DNA of 64,000 nt from Palsa-1439 sp050015495 (GCA_050015495.1 JBEKBH010000008.1:69938-133937), one strand, 5' to 3'; positions 23,952 to 32,277 are shown, numbered from the stretch's first letter. Numbers and translations are program-made. Notes: a model not told the origin generated them from the letters alone.

Positions 23952-25439
23952 TCAATACTGCGGCATGTTCGGGTCGATGCGTTCGGCCCAGGCGTTGATG
24001 CCCCCGGCGACGTTCTTGAGTTTGCCGTAGCCCTGGCCGCGCAGGAATTTCAGCGCGCGACCGCTGCGGCCACCGGACTTGCAGTGCAGCACGATGAGCT
24101 TGTCCTTGGGCAGTTCCTGGAACCGCTGCGGCAATTCGGGTAGCGGCAGTTTCACCGAGCCCTCGATGGTGCAAATGGCAAACTCGTCGGGATTGCGTAC
24201 GTCGACGAGAATGAAATCCTCCTTGTGGTCGCGCATTTTCTTGAGCGTATCGACGCTGATATCGTCCGGACCAAGTTCTTCTTCTTTTTGTTCCACGATA
24301 GAATCTCCTGATGAACCGCCATCCTCGCCGCGGCCAATGCCGCAGAATTCGAGGTAATCGATCAATTTGGTGATTGTCGGATTTTTGCCACACACGGGGC
24401 AATTCGGGTCGCGCGGGATCTTGTACTCGCGGAAGCTCATGTCCATCGCGTCGAACCGCAGCAACCGCCCCATCAGCGGTTTGCCCTTGCCGATGATGAG
24501 TTTGACCGCTTCGTTGGCCTGGATGTTGCCGATAATGCCGCAGATGACGCCCAGCACGCCGCCTTCCGCGCAGCTCGGCACGAGGCCGGGCGGCGGCGGT
24601 TCGGGATACCAGCAGCGGTAGCACGGCCCGCCCAGATGCGGCGCGAACACACTGGCCATGCCTTCCCAGCGGAAAATCGAGCCGTACACGTTCGGTTTCT
24701 TGAGCATCACACAGGCGTCATTGACCAGGTACCGCGTCGGGAAATTGTCCGTACCATCGATGACCAGGTCGTAGTCCTTGATGATGTCGAGCGCGTTATC
24801 GCTGGTGATCTTGACGGGGTGGGGGATGAAATTCAGGTTCGGATTGATCGCCTTGAGTTTTTCCTCGGCGCTCTTGAGCTTGTGTTTGCCCACGTCACCC
24901 GTGAAATGGAGGATCTGGCGCTGCAGATTGCTGAAATCGACCGTGTCGAACTCGACCATGCCAATCGTGCCGACGCCCGCCGCCGTGAGATAGAGCGCGT
25001 TGGGCGAACCGAGGCCGCCCGAACCGATCAGCAACACTTTCGCCGCCTTGAGTCGTTCCTGTCCTTCGACGCCAACCTCCGGCAGGATCAGGTGCCGCGA
25101 ATAGCGTTTGATCTCCTCGTTGGTCAGCTTCGCGCGGTCCTTGATGATCGGGTCGAGTTTGGCGAGGTTCCCGCCCGCAATCGACGGCACGATGGAGATT
25201 TCGTCACCTTCGTTGACGGGCGTATTGTCGCCCCGGGCGCGGATGTCCTCGTCGTTGACGTATACCCGCACGAAGTTGCGCAGTTTGCCGTCGTCACCGT
25301 ACAAATGGGGACGCAACTGGGCGTGCTCGGTCGTCAGATTGCCCAGCACTTCGCCGATCGTCCCGCCGGGCACCTCGACCGTCGCCTGGCCATTGGCAAA
25401 ACGCCGGAGCGCCGTTGGTATCGTGACTTTGATTGCCAT
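23952..25439 (-). CDS. CysO/MoaD-like sulfur carrier fused to MoeZ-like E1 and rhodanese
   Basis: 495 residues from the ATG at 25439 (GGGAG six bases upstream). Domain 1 (1-90) is a ubiquitin-like sulfur carrier very like mycobacterial CysO: VTIPTALRR, VRVYVNDEDIR, ending VPSIAGG with Gly89-Gly90. Domain 2 (about 105-370) is a ThiF/MoeB E1: GSGGLGSP at 139-146, CYRC and CPVC zinc pairs, and catalytic-type Cys290 in PSCAEGGVLG. Domain 3 (about 393-492) is a rhodanese with Cys453 in CKSGGRSG. E1 adenylates the carrier C-terminus and rhodanese sulfurates it. Here the carrier tail is covalently continuous with the E1. Fusion is seen directly; pathway role inferred from neighbours. Confidence 0.9.
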   Translation of the reverse strand: MAIKVTIPTALRRFANGQATVEVPGGTIGEVLGNLTTEHAQLRPHLYGDDGKLRNFVRVYVNDEDIRARGDNTPVNEGDEISIVPSIAGGNLAKLDPIIKDRAKLTNEEIKRYSRHLILPEVGVEGQERLKAAKVLLIGSGGLGSPNALYLTAAGVGTIGMVEFDTVDFSNLQRQILHFTGDVGKHKLKSAEEKLKAINPNLNFIPHPVKITSDNALDIIKDYDLVIDGTDNFPTRYLVNDACVMLKKPNVYGSIFRWEGMASVFAPHLGGPCYRCWYPEPPPPGLVPSCAEGGVLGVICGIIGNIQANEAVKLIIGKGKPLMGRLLRFDAMDMSFREYKIPRDPNCPVCGKNPTITKLIDYLEFCGIGRGEDGGSSGDSIVEQKEEELGPDDISVDTLKKMRDHKEDFILVDVRNPDEFAICTIEGSVKLPLPELPQRFQELPKDKLIVLHCKSGGRSGRALKFLRGQGYGKLKNVAGGINAWAERIDPNMPQY

Positions 25440-25487
25440 CGTGTTCTCCCGAATCAATCCGCGACTCGCGCTGGATAGTCTATCGCA

Positions 25488-25916
25488 TTACTCGGAAATT
25501 TCAACTGCCTCTTGGTCAAACTGAGAACGGTCATCCCGCAGCCGCCAGGAATTGGATTCAACCGCTTTGCCTTTCACGACCGAGATGATCAGGTACGAGA
25601 AATTTGGCCACGCGTGATCGAGGTCGAACTGCGATGGGCGCGCAGCGACGTCCGGGTGCGAATGGTAAATCCCCAGCACATCCATTCCGCGTTTGTCGGC
25701 GTCGCGCTCGATTTTCATGTAAGCCAGCGGGTCGATCAGGTAACGGTTGCGCGCGCTCTCCCCGCCCGAAGCGGGCAGGTCGGTGCGCTCGTTGTCAGCC
25801 GACACGATCTCGGTGATCACGCCGTCTTTCCCCAACATCACACCGCACGCCTCGTTCGGGTAGCCCGATTCGAGGTGGCGATGCATTTGATGCAAGAGTT
25901 GCCGGGAGAGTTTCAT
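25488..25916 (-). CDS. JAMM/MPN+ metallopeptidase (Mec-like)
   Basis: 142 residues. The full JAMM zinc motif is present: Glu22 in NEACGVMLG, then HSHPDVAARPSQFD giving His85, His87, Ser95 and Asp98. Bacterial members next to CysO and CysM (Mec of M. tuberculosis) release cysteine from the CysO-cysteine adduct. Here it lies 48 bases upstream of the CysO-containing fusion on the same strand and close to a cysteine synthase, so the same role is likely. It might also cut after the embedded GG of the fusion. AGGAG is about 13 bases before the ATG. Confidence 0.88.
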   Translation of the reverse strand: MKLSRQLLHQMHRHLESGYPNEACGVMLGKDGVITEIVSADNERTDLPASGGESARNRYLIDPLAYMKIERDADKRGMDVLGIYHSHPDVAARPSQFDLDHAWPNFSYLIISVVKGKAVESNSWRLRDDRSQFDQEAVEISE

Positions 25917-25934
25917 GCGCAGCGGACGTCTCCT

Positions 25935-26074
25935 GCCCCCTCACCTTGATCCTTTGCCGCCTCGGCACGACCGGCGGCTTCTCGTCCGACTCGATTCCCC
26001 CCCGGAGGGGAGAGGAAACTCCTGTATGCTCGCTGGTCCCCTCTCCCCTTGAGGGAGAGGGTTAGGGTGAGGGG
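25935..26074. repeat. Dispersed repeat copy 2 plus CTC-rich palindrome
   Basis: The 25935-26012 part is the inverted copy of 20028-20102. It is followed by CCCCTCTCCCCTTGAGGGAG and AGGGTTAGGGTGAGGGG (26037-26074), related to the element at 43222-43312. Inserted between the JAMM gene and cysM. Confidence 0.7.
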
Positions 26075-26089
26075 TCTGGCAATGTGTGT

Positions 26090-27025
26090 TCATGCCGCTT
26101 CCCAGAACTTCTCGCTTTGATAGCGCGCACCGGCATCGGGACAAATGACAACGATCACGCCCTCCGCGATGGTGGCCGCGACCTTGAGCGCGGCGCAAAT
26201 GCCCGCGCCCGCGCTGACACCGACGTACAGACCTTCCTCGCGCGTCATCCGCCGCGCCATTTGCTGCGCGGCTTCAGTCGAGATGCCGACAATCTGGTCG
26301 GGAACCTTCGCGTCGTACAAGGCCGGCACGTGCGATGCCGTCTCCATGTGTTTGAGGCCCTCCAGCCCGTGAAACGGCCCTTCGGGTTGGATGGCGACGA
26401 GCTTGATGCCGGGGTTGAATTCGCGGAGCCGCTTGCCCGTGCCCATCAACGTCCCGCTCGTGCCAAGCCCGGCGAGGAAATGCGTGATCTTGCCCTCGGT
26501 TTGCTGGATGATCTCCGCTCCCGTGGTTTCGTAATGCGCGCGCGGGTTTTCGGGATTGCCGTATTGGTCGGGATAAAAATGCCGGTCCGGCTGCTCGTTG
26601 TACAACCGTTGCGCCGCGTAGAATGCGCCATCACTGCCCTCCGCCGGGTCGGTGAGAACCACTTCCGCGCCATACGCCTTCAAGAGTTTCTTGCGCTCGG
26701 GGCTGGCATTGGCCGGCATGAGCAGCTTGCAGCGGTAGCCGCGCCGCGCGGCGATCATGGCGTACGCGATGCCGGTGTTGCCGCTGGTGGCGTCGAGGAT
26801 GATCTTGCCGGGCGCAAATTCACCCGACACTTCCGCGGCCCGAATCATGCGGTACGCCGGCCGGTCCTTCACGGAACCGCCCGGGTTGTACCATTCCGCC
26901 TTGGCGAGGATGCGGACGCGGGGGAATTCGTGCCCGATGCGGAGCAGGGGAATCAGCGGCGTGTTGCCAATCGTGCGCAACAACGCGTCGGAATCCGCCG
27001 ACGGCAGGAGCGAGGCTTCATCCAT
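26090..27025 (-). CDS. cysM: PLP-dependent cysteine synthase, CysM-like
   Basis: 311 residues. Fold type II PLP enzyme: GNTPLIPL, PLP Lys53 in NPGGSVKDR, the phosphate loop SGNTGIAYAM, and LAGLGTSGTLMGTGKRL. CysK uses free sulfide and O-acetylserine, whereas CysM homologues beside CysO take thiocarboxylate sulfur and O-phosphoserine. The context (CysO fusion, JAMM, rhodanese) favours the second. Its start lies three bases from the sulfurtransferase stop, so the two are co-transcribed. Sequence alone does not settle the acceptor substrate. Confidence 0.85.
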   Translation of the reverse strand: MDEASLLPSADSDALLRTIGNTPLIPLLRIGHEFPRVRILAKAEWYNPGGSVKDRPAYRMIRAAEVSGEFAPGKIILDATSGNTGIAYAMIAARRGYRCKLLMPANASPERKKLLKAYGAEVVLTDPAEGSDGAFYAAQRLYNEQPDRHFYPDQYGNPENPRAHYETTGAEIIQQTEGKITHFLAGLGTSGTLMGTGKRLREFNPGIKLVAIQPEGPFHGLEGLKHMETASHVPALYDAKVPDQIVGISTEAAQQMARRMTREEGLYVGVSAGAGICAALKVAATIAEGVIVVICPDAGARYQSEKFWEAA

Positions 27026-27027
27026 CG

Positions 27028-27885
27028 CTAGGCCGGCTTGTCACCCTTGCTAATCGGCGCGTTGACCAGATTGCCCCACTCGGTCCACGAACCATCGTAG
27101 TTTCTCACGCTCGGGTAGCCGAGGAGGTATTTCAGCACGAACCACGTGTGCGCCGAACGCTCGCCGATGCGGCAGTAGGCGATGGCATCGTCGTATGGGG
27201 TGACCCCGTGGCTGCGATATAATTCCAGCAACGTATCGTGGTCTTTGAATGTGCCGTCTTCGTTGACCGCTTGCGCCCACGGAACGTTCAGCGCGGTCGG
27301 GATGTGGCCGCCGCGTTGCGCGGTTTCCGTCATTCCCGGCGGGGCGATGACCTTGCCGGTGTACTCGTCGGGCGACCGCACGTCCACCAGATTGAACTTG
27401 CTCTCCTTGATCGCCAGCGCCACGTCGTCGCGGAACGCGCGCACCGATGTGTCCGCCGGGAGGGCGCGGTAGTCGGTCTCCAGGTACTTGCGCACGTCCC
27501 GAGTGACCGCGCGCTTCTCGGCGAGCCATTTCTTGCGGCCACCGTTCATGATCCGGGCGTCGCGGTGGCCGTACAGTTTCAGTTGCCAGAACGCGTAGCA
27601 CGCGAACCAGTTGTTGTTGTCCCCGTACAGGACGACGGTTGTATCCATGGCAATGCCGGACTCGCTCATCAACTTCTCGAACGCTTCCTCGGTGAGCACG
27701 TCGCGGCGGATATTGTCGCAGAGCTGGCTTTGCCAGTTCCACGCGATGGCGCCGGCGATATGCCCCTGCTCGTACGCCGACGTGTCAACGTCCACTTCGA
27801 CAAGGCGCAGGCTGGCGTCGTCCTTGTGTTGTTCGACCCAGTCGGTGGAAACAAGAACATCCGGATGTGAGTAAGGTTTCGTCAT
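27028..27885 (-). CDS. Two-domain thiosulfate/3-mercaptopyruvate sulfurtransferase
   Basis: 285 residues, the usual tandem-rhodanese length. The inactive N-terminal domain (1-130) has HIAGAIAWNW and Asp89 in place of the catalytic Cys. The active C-terminal domain (145-280) has VDVRSPDEY and Cys238 in AYCRIGERSAHTW. It makes a protein persulfide from thiosulfate or a related donor, a plausible sulfur source for the carrier pathway encoded just downstream. First gene of the cluster, with its own predicted promoter. Confidence 0.9.
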   Translation of the reverse strand: MTKPYSHPDVLVSTDWVEQHKDDASLRLVEVDVDTSAYEQGHIAGAIAWNWQSQLCDNIRRDVLTEEAFEKLMSESGIAMDTTVVLYGDNNNWFACYAFWQLKLYGHRDARIMNGGRKKWLAEKRAVTRDVRKYLETDYRALPADTSVRAFRDDVALAIKESKFNLVDVRSPDEYTGKVIAPPGMTETAQRGGHIPTALNVPWAQAVNEDGTFKDHDTLLELYRSHGVTPYDDAIAYCRIGERSAHTWFVLKYLLGYPSVRNYDGSWTEWGNLVNAPISKGDKPA

Positions 27886-27953
27886 CGATCATGCCCTTTC
27901 ATTTCGTGCGCTGGAATCAATTGTGAAATGTGCCACCCGCCAACGCCAGCGGC

Positions 27954-27981
27954 ATTATACCATTGCGGTGGGGTGGGGCAA
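27954..27981 (-). promoter_or_regulatory. Predicted promoter of the sulfurtransferase-cysM operon
   Basis: On the minus strand, TTGCCC (27976-27981) and a perfect TATAAT (27954-27959) with 16-base spacing, about 60 bases of leader before the start at 27885. Confidence 0.6.
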
Positions 27982-28016
27982 CCATGGTTTTGATGGCGCG
28001 GAGGCCAGGTGAGGAT

Positions 28017-28092
28017 TGGTGGAGATGAGGGGATTTGAACCCCTGACCTCCTCGTTGCGAACGAGGCGCTCTCCCAACTGAGCTACATCCCC
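28017..28092 (-). tRNA. tRNA-Ala, anticodon CGC
   Basis: 76-base cloverleaf with encoded CCA. Acceptor GGGGATG pairs with CATCTCC, including the G3:U70 pair that marks alanine tRNAs. Anticodon arm CCTCG-TTCGCAA-CGAGG gives CGC (reads GCG). T arm GGTTCAAATCC and D arm GCTCAGTTGGGAGAGC are intact. Confidence 0.97.
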
Positions 28093-28216
28093 AACCGTGT
28101 GCTTGCGGCCACCAAGCCCGCAATCACTGTCCACGGGTTCGTGGCGACGTCCGTCTTCCGCAAGACGTCGCAACACCCAATAGCGGTTGGACTTTACAAG
28201 ACGCGACGGACCGCGT

Positions 28217-28268
28217 CAACGCCGGACCGCCAAACCCGTCCATCGGTGGAAACGGCGGTCCGGCGTTG
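28217..28268. repeat. Perfect 15-bp inverted repeat upstream of symporter promoter
   Basis: CAACGCCGGACCGCC (28217-28231) and GGCGGTCCGGCGTTG (28254-28268) with a 22-base loop. It ends six bases before the symporter -35 box. Could be a hairpin terminator-like boundary, REP, or operator; no T-tract. Confidence 0.6.
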
Positions 28269-28273
28269 CATGA

Positions 28274-28301
28274 TTGACAAGAGGAGGATTTCACATACTC
28301 T
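28274..28301 (+). promoter_or_regulatory. Predicted promoter of the sodium:solute symporter
   Basis: TTGACA at 28274-28279 and TACTCT at 28296-28301, 16-base spacing; leader of about 70 bases to the GTG start. Confidence 0.55.
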
Positions 28302-28379
28302 CGCGGTCGCTGAAATGCAGGATTACAGGCATTAGAAGTGCAATCAGCAGGATCGTAATCGTCCGAAGGAGAAAAATAA

Positions 28380-29948
28380 GTGGTTTCGTCGCACTGGATA
28401 GATTTGCTCATCGTGGCCCTGTACATGGGGGGCATCGCCGTCTTCGGACTGCGATTCGCCCGCCGGCAGACGTCGACGGAGCGTTACTTCGTCGCGCAAC
28501 GATCCATCCCCGGCTGGGCGATGGGGATTTCGCTGTTTGCCGCAATCAGCAGCAGCCTCTCGTTTATCGGCTATCCCGGCTCCGCCTATGCCGGCAACTG
28601 GAACGACCTGGTGCAAGGTCTCATGGTCATCCCGGCGCTGGTGGTCGCCGTGTGGATCGCGGTTCCGTTTTACCGGCGCGTCGTCGGGATGAGCGCGTAC
28701 GAATATTTCGGGAAACGGTTCGGGTACGGCGCGCGGGTGTACAGTTCCCTGGCGTTTTCCCTGGCCCATTTTTCGAAACTCGCGTTCGTGTTTTACCTGG
28801 TGACGCTGACGGTGCACATCATGATTGGGACAAACATGTATCTCACCACCATTCTTCTCGGGGTGGTGACGATCACGTACACCTGTGTCGGCGGCTTGGA
28901 GGCGGTGATTTGGACCGACGTGATCCACGCCTGCACGGCGTTCGTGGGCGTATTGATCTGCCTGGGATTTCTGTTGTTCCTCCCGCCGGGCGGCCCGACG
29001 GCGGCGTTTCGACTGGCCTGGGACAACCACCGGTTCAGCCTCGGGTCTTTTGACTTCGATTTGTCCCAAAAAGGGGTCTGGACCATGGCGCTGTACGGGT
29101 TGTTCTGGTACCTGCAGAAATACACCACCGACCAAACCGTCGTCCAACGCTATCTCGCCGCGAAGTCCGACTCGCAGGCCGTCAAAGGCACGGTGCTGGG
29201 AATGTCAATCTGTCTGGCGGTCTGGACATTCTTTATGCTGATCGGATCACTGTTGTGGTCCTATTTTCAACTGACCAAAGAAGCGCTCCCGGCCCGCATC
29301 ATCAAGGCGGACTATGTCTTCCCGTATTTCCTCTCGGCGCATCTTCCGCCCGGCTGCATGGGGCTGTTCATCGCCGCTCTCACGGCGTCGGCCATGTCGA
29401 TGGTGTCGTCGGACTTGAATTGCCTGTCGTCAATCGGGGTCGAGGATTTTTATCGTCAGCTCCGGCCGAGCGCAACCGAGGGCGAACGATTGCGCGTCGC
29501 GAAGATCGTTGTCGCGATTTGCGGCGTGCTGACCACCCTTATCGCCCTCGTTCTCGCACGCTATACCGAGCACGCCCTGTCGCTGTACTTCACCGTCACG
29601 GCGATCCTGTCGGGAGGACTCTTCGGATTGTTCTTTCTCGCGTTCTTTTCCCGCCGGGCGAACCCTCGCGGCGTGTGGACGGGAATCATTGCCTGCGTTC
29701 TCTTCACGACCTACGCGGTGTTGACGTCTGGGTTGGCGTCGGGATTCACGTGGGGTGGGCACAGGGTTCTCGATCTGGGCTGGTTCAACTTTCCGTGGCA
29801 GGGAGTCATGATTGGCGTTGTCGGCCATTTGGTGCTTGTCGTGGTGGGGTATGCGGCCAGTTTGTGTTTTCCGTCGGGTGCCGAGGTCGCGGCGGAGTTG
29901 ACGGCGTGGGGCTGGCTGGAACGAAGACGGGCGCGGCACACGGAATAG
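28380..29948 (+). CDS. Sodium:solute symporter (SSS/SLC5 family)
   Basis: 522 residues with about 13 predicted membrane helices. SSS hallmarks include GLRFARRQTSTERYFVAQR, WAMGISLFAAISSSLSFIGY and the helix with GLFIAALTASAMSMVSSDLN, which carries the Na2-site Ser residues. The GTG start at 28380 is preceded by AAGGAG eight bases upstream. Uses the sodium gradient to import a small solute; ligand (sugar, nucleoside or organic acid) cannot be told. Single-gene unit. Confidence 0.9.
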   Translation: MVSSHWIDLLIVALYMGGIAVFGLRFARRQTSTERYFVAQRSIPGWAMGISLFAAISSSLSFIGYPGSAYAGNWNDLVQGLMVIPALVVAVWIAVPFYRRVVGMSAYEYFGKRFGYGARVYSSLAFSLAHFSKLAFVFYLVTLTVHIMIGTNMYLTTILLGVVTITYTCVGGLEAVIWTDVIHACTAFVGVLICLGFLLFLPPGGPTAAFRLAWDNHRFSLGSFDFDLSQKGVWTMALYGLFWYLQKYTTDQTVVQRYLAAKSDSQAVKGTVLGMSICLAVWTFFMLIGSLLWSYFQLTKEALPARIIKADYVFPYFLSAHLPPGCMGLFIAALTASAMSMVSSDLNCLSSIGVEDFYRQLRPSATEGERLRVAKIVVAICGVLTTLIALVLARYTEHALSLYFTVTAILSGGLFGLFFLAFFSRRANPRGVWTGIIACVLFTTYAVLTSGLASGFTWGGHRVLDLGWFNFPWQGVMIGVVGHLVLVVVGYAASLCFPSGAEVAAELTAWGWLERRRARHTE

Positions 29949-30015
29949 CGCATTCCCGGGTCGGTTTGGCCCGCCGTTGTACCGGCTGGCACGTACCCTG
30001 CTTAACATCCCGTCC

Positions 30016-30201
30016 ATGAAACGCAATGCGTCGAAAAGCACCCACAAAAATCCTCCAACCCTGGCGGATTTGATCGCCACCGTAAACCAACTCACACGTG
30101 ACGAACAGCTTGGCGCATACATCGTTGCCGATCTGATCAATTCACGTAAGGTCCGTCTGGAAGGCCAGTTCCAGGGACATAACGTGATCGTTTCGGACTA
30201 G
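30016..30201 (+). CDS. Small hypothetical protein, 61 residues
   Basis: From the ATG at 30016: basic start (MKRNASKSTHKNPPT), then a helical segment TLADLIATVNQLTRDEQLGA and a short closing strand region. No family recognised, but its composition is protein-like and it fills the gap between symporter and btpA. The start is uncertain. Confidence 0.45.
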   Translation: MKRNASKSTHKNPPTLADLIATVNQLTRDEQLGAYIVADLINSRKVRLEGQFQGHNVIVSD

Positions 30202-30270
30202 TCGTACCTGCTGGCTTTGGACGACGGCCGGGTCTCAACCCTGCAAAAAAGTCCTGCCATTTCGTGGTCA

Positions 30271-30293
30271 TTTTTGCGACACTTGCGCAAAAA
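30271..30293. promoter_or_regulatory. Dyad TTTTTGCG-N7-CGCAAAAA at the btpA start
   Basis: Perfect 8-bp inverted repeat, arms 30271-30278 and 30286-30293, ending on the first base of the btpA start codon. Candidate operator or translation-blocking hairpin. Confidence 0.45.
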
Positions 30294-31084
30294 TGAGCGC
30301 CCTATTTCGTCCCCACCGTAAAACTGTCATTGGCGTCGTTCACCTGAAACCCCTCCCCGGCTCACCCAAATGGCGTGGCAGCCTGCCGTCCGTGATCGAC
30401 TCTGCCCTTGCGGACGCAGCGGCATATCAACGCGGTGGCGCCGACGCCATCATCATCGAGAACTTCGGCGATGCGCCGTTCACCAAGATGCGTGTCGGGC
30501 CGGAAACCGTCGCCGCCATGTCCGCCGCAGGCTCGGCGGTTCGCGCCGTGGTCAAACTGCCGCTGGGATTCAACGTTCTGCGGAACGACCCGCAAACCGC
30601 GTTGGCGCTGTGCGCCGCGTGTGGCGGGAGTTTCATGCGGGTCAACGTCCACACCGGCGCGATGCTGACCGATCAGGGCATCATCGAGGGCGATGCTTAC
30701 GGAACTGTCCGTTATCGCGAACGAATTTGCCCGTCGGCGTCCATTTTTGCCGATGTCCACGTGAAGCACGCGGTCCCACTCGGTGATTTCGAAATCGAAG
30801 ACTCGGCGCATGACACGCTGGATCGGGGGCTGGCCGATGCCCTGATCATCTCGGGCACGGGCACGGGCCGGGTCGCGGACATCACGGACGTGCAGCGCGT
30901 CCGCGAGGCGTGTCCGTCAGCGAAGATTCTCATCGGCAGCGGCATCAATGTCGGCAACGTCCGTGAGTTCCTCCGGTTTGCCGATGGCGTGATCGTGGGC
31001 ACCTCCCTCAAGGTCGGCGGCAAATTGTTCAGTCCGGTCGATCCCCGTCGCGTGGCCGCGCTCGTCAAAGCCGCTCGCACGTGA
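30293..31084 (+). CDS. BtpA/SgcQ family protein
   Basis: 263 residues, TIM-barrel type. BtpA-family features include GVVHLKPLPGSP, GGADAIIIENFGDAPF, FMRVNVHTGAM, the HVKHAVPLG block and ISGTGTGR. BtpA was found as a factor for photosystem I stability in cyanobacteria, while in other bacteria the family is widespread and of unclear enzymatic role. Overlaps the next gene by four bases (GTGA), so the two are co-translated. Confidence 0.85.
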   Translation: MSALFRPHRKTVIGVVHLKPLPGSPKWRGSLPSVIDSALADAAAYQRGGADAIIIENFGDAPFTKMRVGPETVAAMSAAGSAVRAVVKLPLGFNVLRNDPQTALALCAACGGSFMRVNVHTGAMLTDQGIIEGDAYGTVRYRERICPSASIFADVHVKHAVPLGDFEIEDSAHDTLDRGLADALIISGTGTGRVADITDVQRVREACPSAKILIGSGINVGNVREFLRFADGVIVGTSLKVGGKLFSPVDPRRVAALVKAART

Positions 31085-31836
31085 ACACGACCCGATTGAG
31101 CCGTGAACATCCCGCGGTCGAAATCCTCCACGAAGACGAGGCCATCTTGGCGGTGAACAAACCGGCCGGCTTGCTGGCGGTCCCGGATCGTTTCGACAAG
31201 ACCAAGCCCGACCTGATGTCGCTGCTCCAGGCGGCGCATCCCGGCGAATGGCTGGCGAACGTTCATCGTCTCGATTTCAACACCAGCGGCGTGTTCGTCG
31301 TGGCGAAGAGTCAGGAAGCCTTTCGCGACCTGGCCCGTCAGTTCCGCGAACGCGAGACGCGAAAGACGTACGCGGCGATTGTGCGCGGCCTGCCAGTTGA
31401 ATCACCGATGACCATTGACCTTCCCATCGGTCGACACCCCAAGGTTCCCGGGCTTGCCCGAATCGATCACAGTCGCGGCAGCGACGCGCGGAGTATCGTC
31501 AGCATTCGGGAGAAATTCCGCGGGTATGCATTGCTCGAAGTCGTCATCGAAACCGGGCGGATGCACCAGATTCGCGTCCATCTACAGGCCGTCGGCTGCC
31601 CGGTTGTCGGTGACCCCGATTACGGCGGCGCGCCGTTGCTACTGTCGCAGATCAAGCCCAAGTACAAGGCGAAGGACGAGGAACCGGAGCGCCCGTTGCT
31701 GGATCGTCCGGCATTGCACGCGGAGAAACTAACACTCACCCGGCCTGTGACAGGCGAGAAGCTCACCATCGAAGCCCCGTGGCCAAAGGATTTGACCCTG
31801 GCGCTGAAGTACCTGCGGAAGCACGCTACGAGTTAG
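31081..31836 (+). CDS. RluA-family RNA pseudouridine synthase
   Basis: 251 residues from the GTG at 31081, overlapping the btpA stop. RluA signature HRLDFNTSG with the catalytic Asp, preceded by AVNKPAGLLAVPD and followed by ETGRMHQIRVHLQAVGCPVV. Isomerises specific uridines of rRNA or tRNA. Without the S4 domain of RluC/D it is of the short RluA type. Site specificity unknown. Confidence 0.9.
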   Translation: MNTTRLSREHPAVEILHEDEAILAVNKPAGLLAVPDRFDKTKPDLMSLLQAAHPGEWLANVHRLDFNTSGVFVVAKSQEAFRDLARQFRERETRKTYAAIVRGLPVESPMTIDLPIGRHPKVPGLARIDHSRGSDARSIVSIREKFRGYALLEVVIETGRMHQIRVHLQAVGCPVVGDPDYGGAPLLLSQIKPKYKAKDEEPERPLLDRPALHAEKLTLTRPVTGEKLTIEAPWPKDLTLALKYLRKHATS

Positions 31837-31972
31837 CGCGGTCATCGACGCGTGCGATAGTACCGCCGCTACCTTAACAGGGCAGATCGCAGCCATAGAT
31901 TGGCAACAGCCGCACGTTCGCGTCGAACGAATGGAAACAAGAACCGCTCATTGGGTAGACGCGAACCAATCG

Positions 31973-32266
31973 CTAGGTCAATGCACGCCATAGCCCGTGC
32001 AAGACGCAATAAACGGCGATGAACAATGGAATGAATCCGTACTTGATAAGCAGAATATCAACGCTTGTCGGTGAAAGGGGACGACGGAGTACAATCAGGA
32101 TGACGTCGACCCAGAAAGCCAACATGACGAAACACCACATTAGAAAGAAAGATGTGGGGCCGGTGTCCAGCATCATAGCGCTGACGAGTCCCGTGATAGC
32201 CTGCTGCGCAGCAGCCGACGCGGTAGCTGACCGGTATTGCGGCGCGATTGCAAGCGAAAGTCTCAC
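31973..32266 (-). CDS. Small membrane protein downstream of leuA
   Basis: 97 residues from a GTG at 32266, with AGAAGG five bases upstream and 11 bases after the leuA stop. Two or three hydrophobic helices are clear (FFLMWCFVMLAFWVDVILIV; YGFIPLFIAVYCVLHGLW). No family recognised. The translation signals and membrane pattern make it more believable than the overlapping plus-strand frame. Probably co-transcribed with leuA. Confidence 0.6.
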   Translation of the reverse strand: MRLSLAIAPQYRSATASAAAQQAITGLVSAMMLDTGPTSFFLMWCFVMLAFWVDVILIVLRRPLSPTSVDILLIKYGFIPLFIAVYCVLHGLWRALT

Positions 32267-32277
32267 GACTGCCTTCT

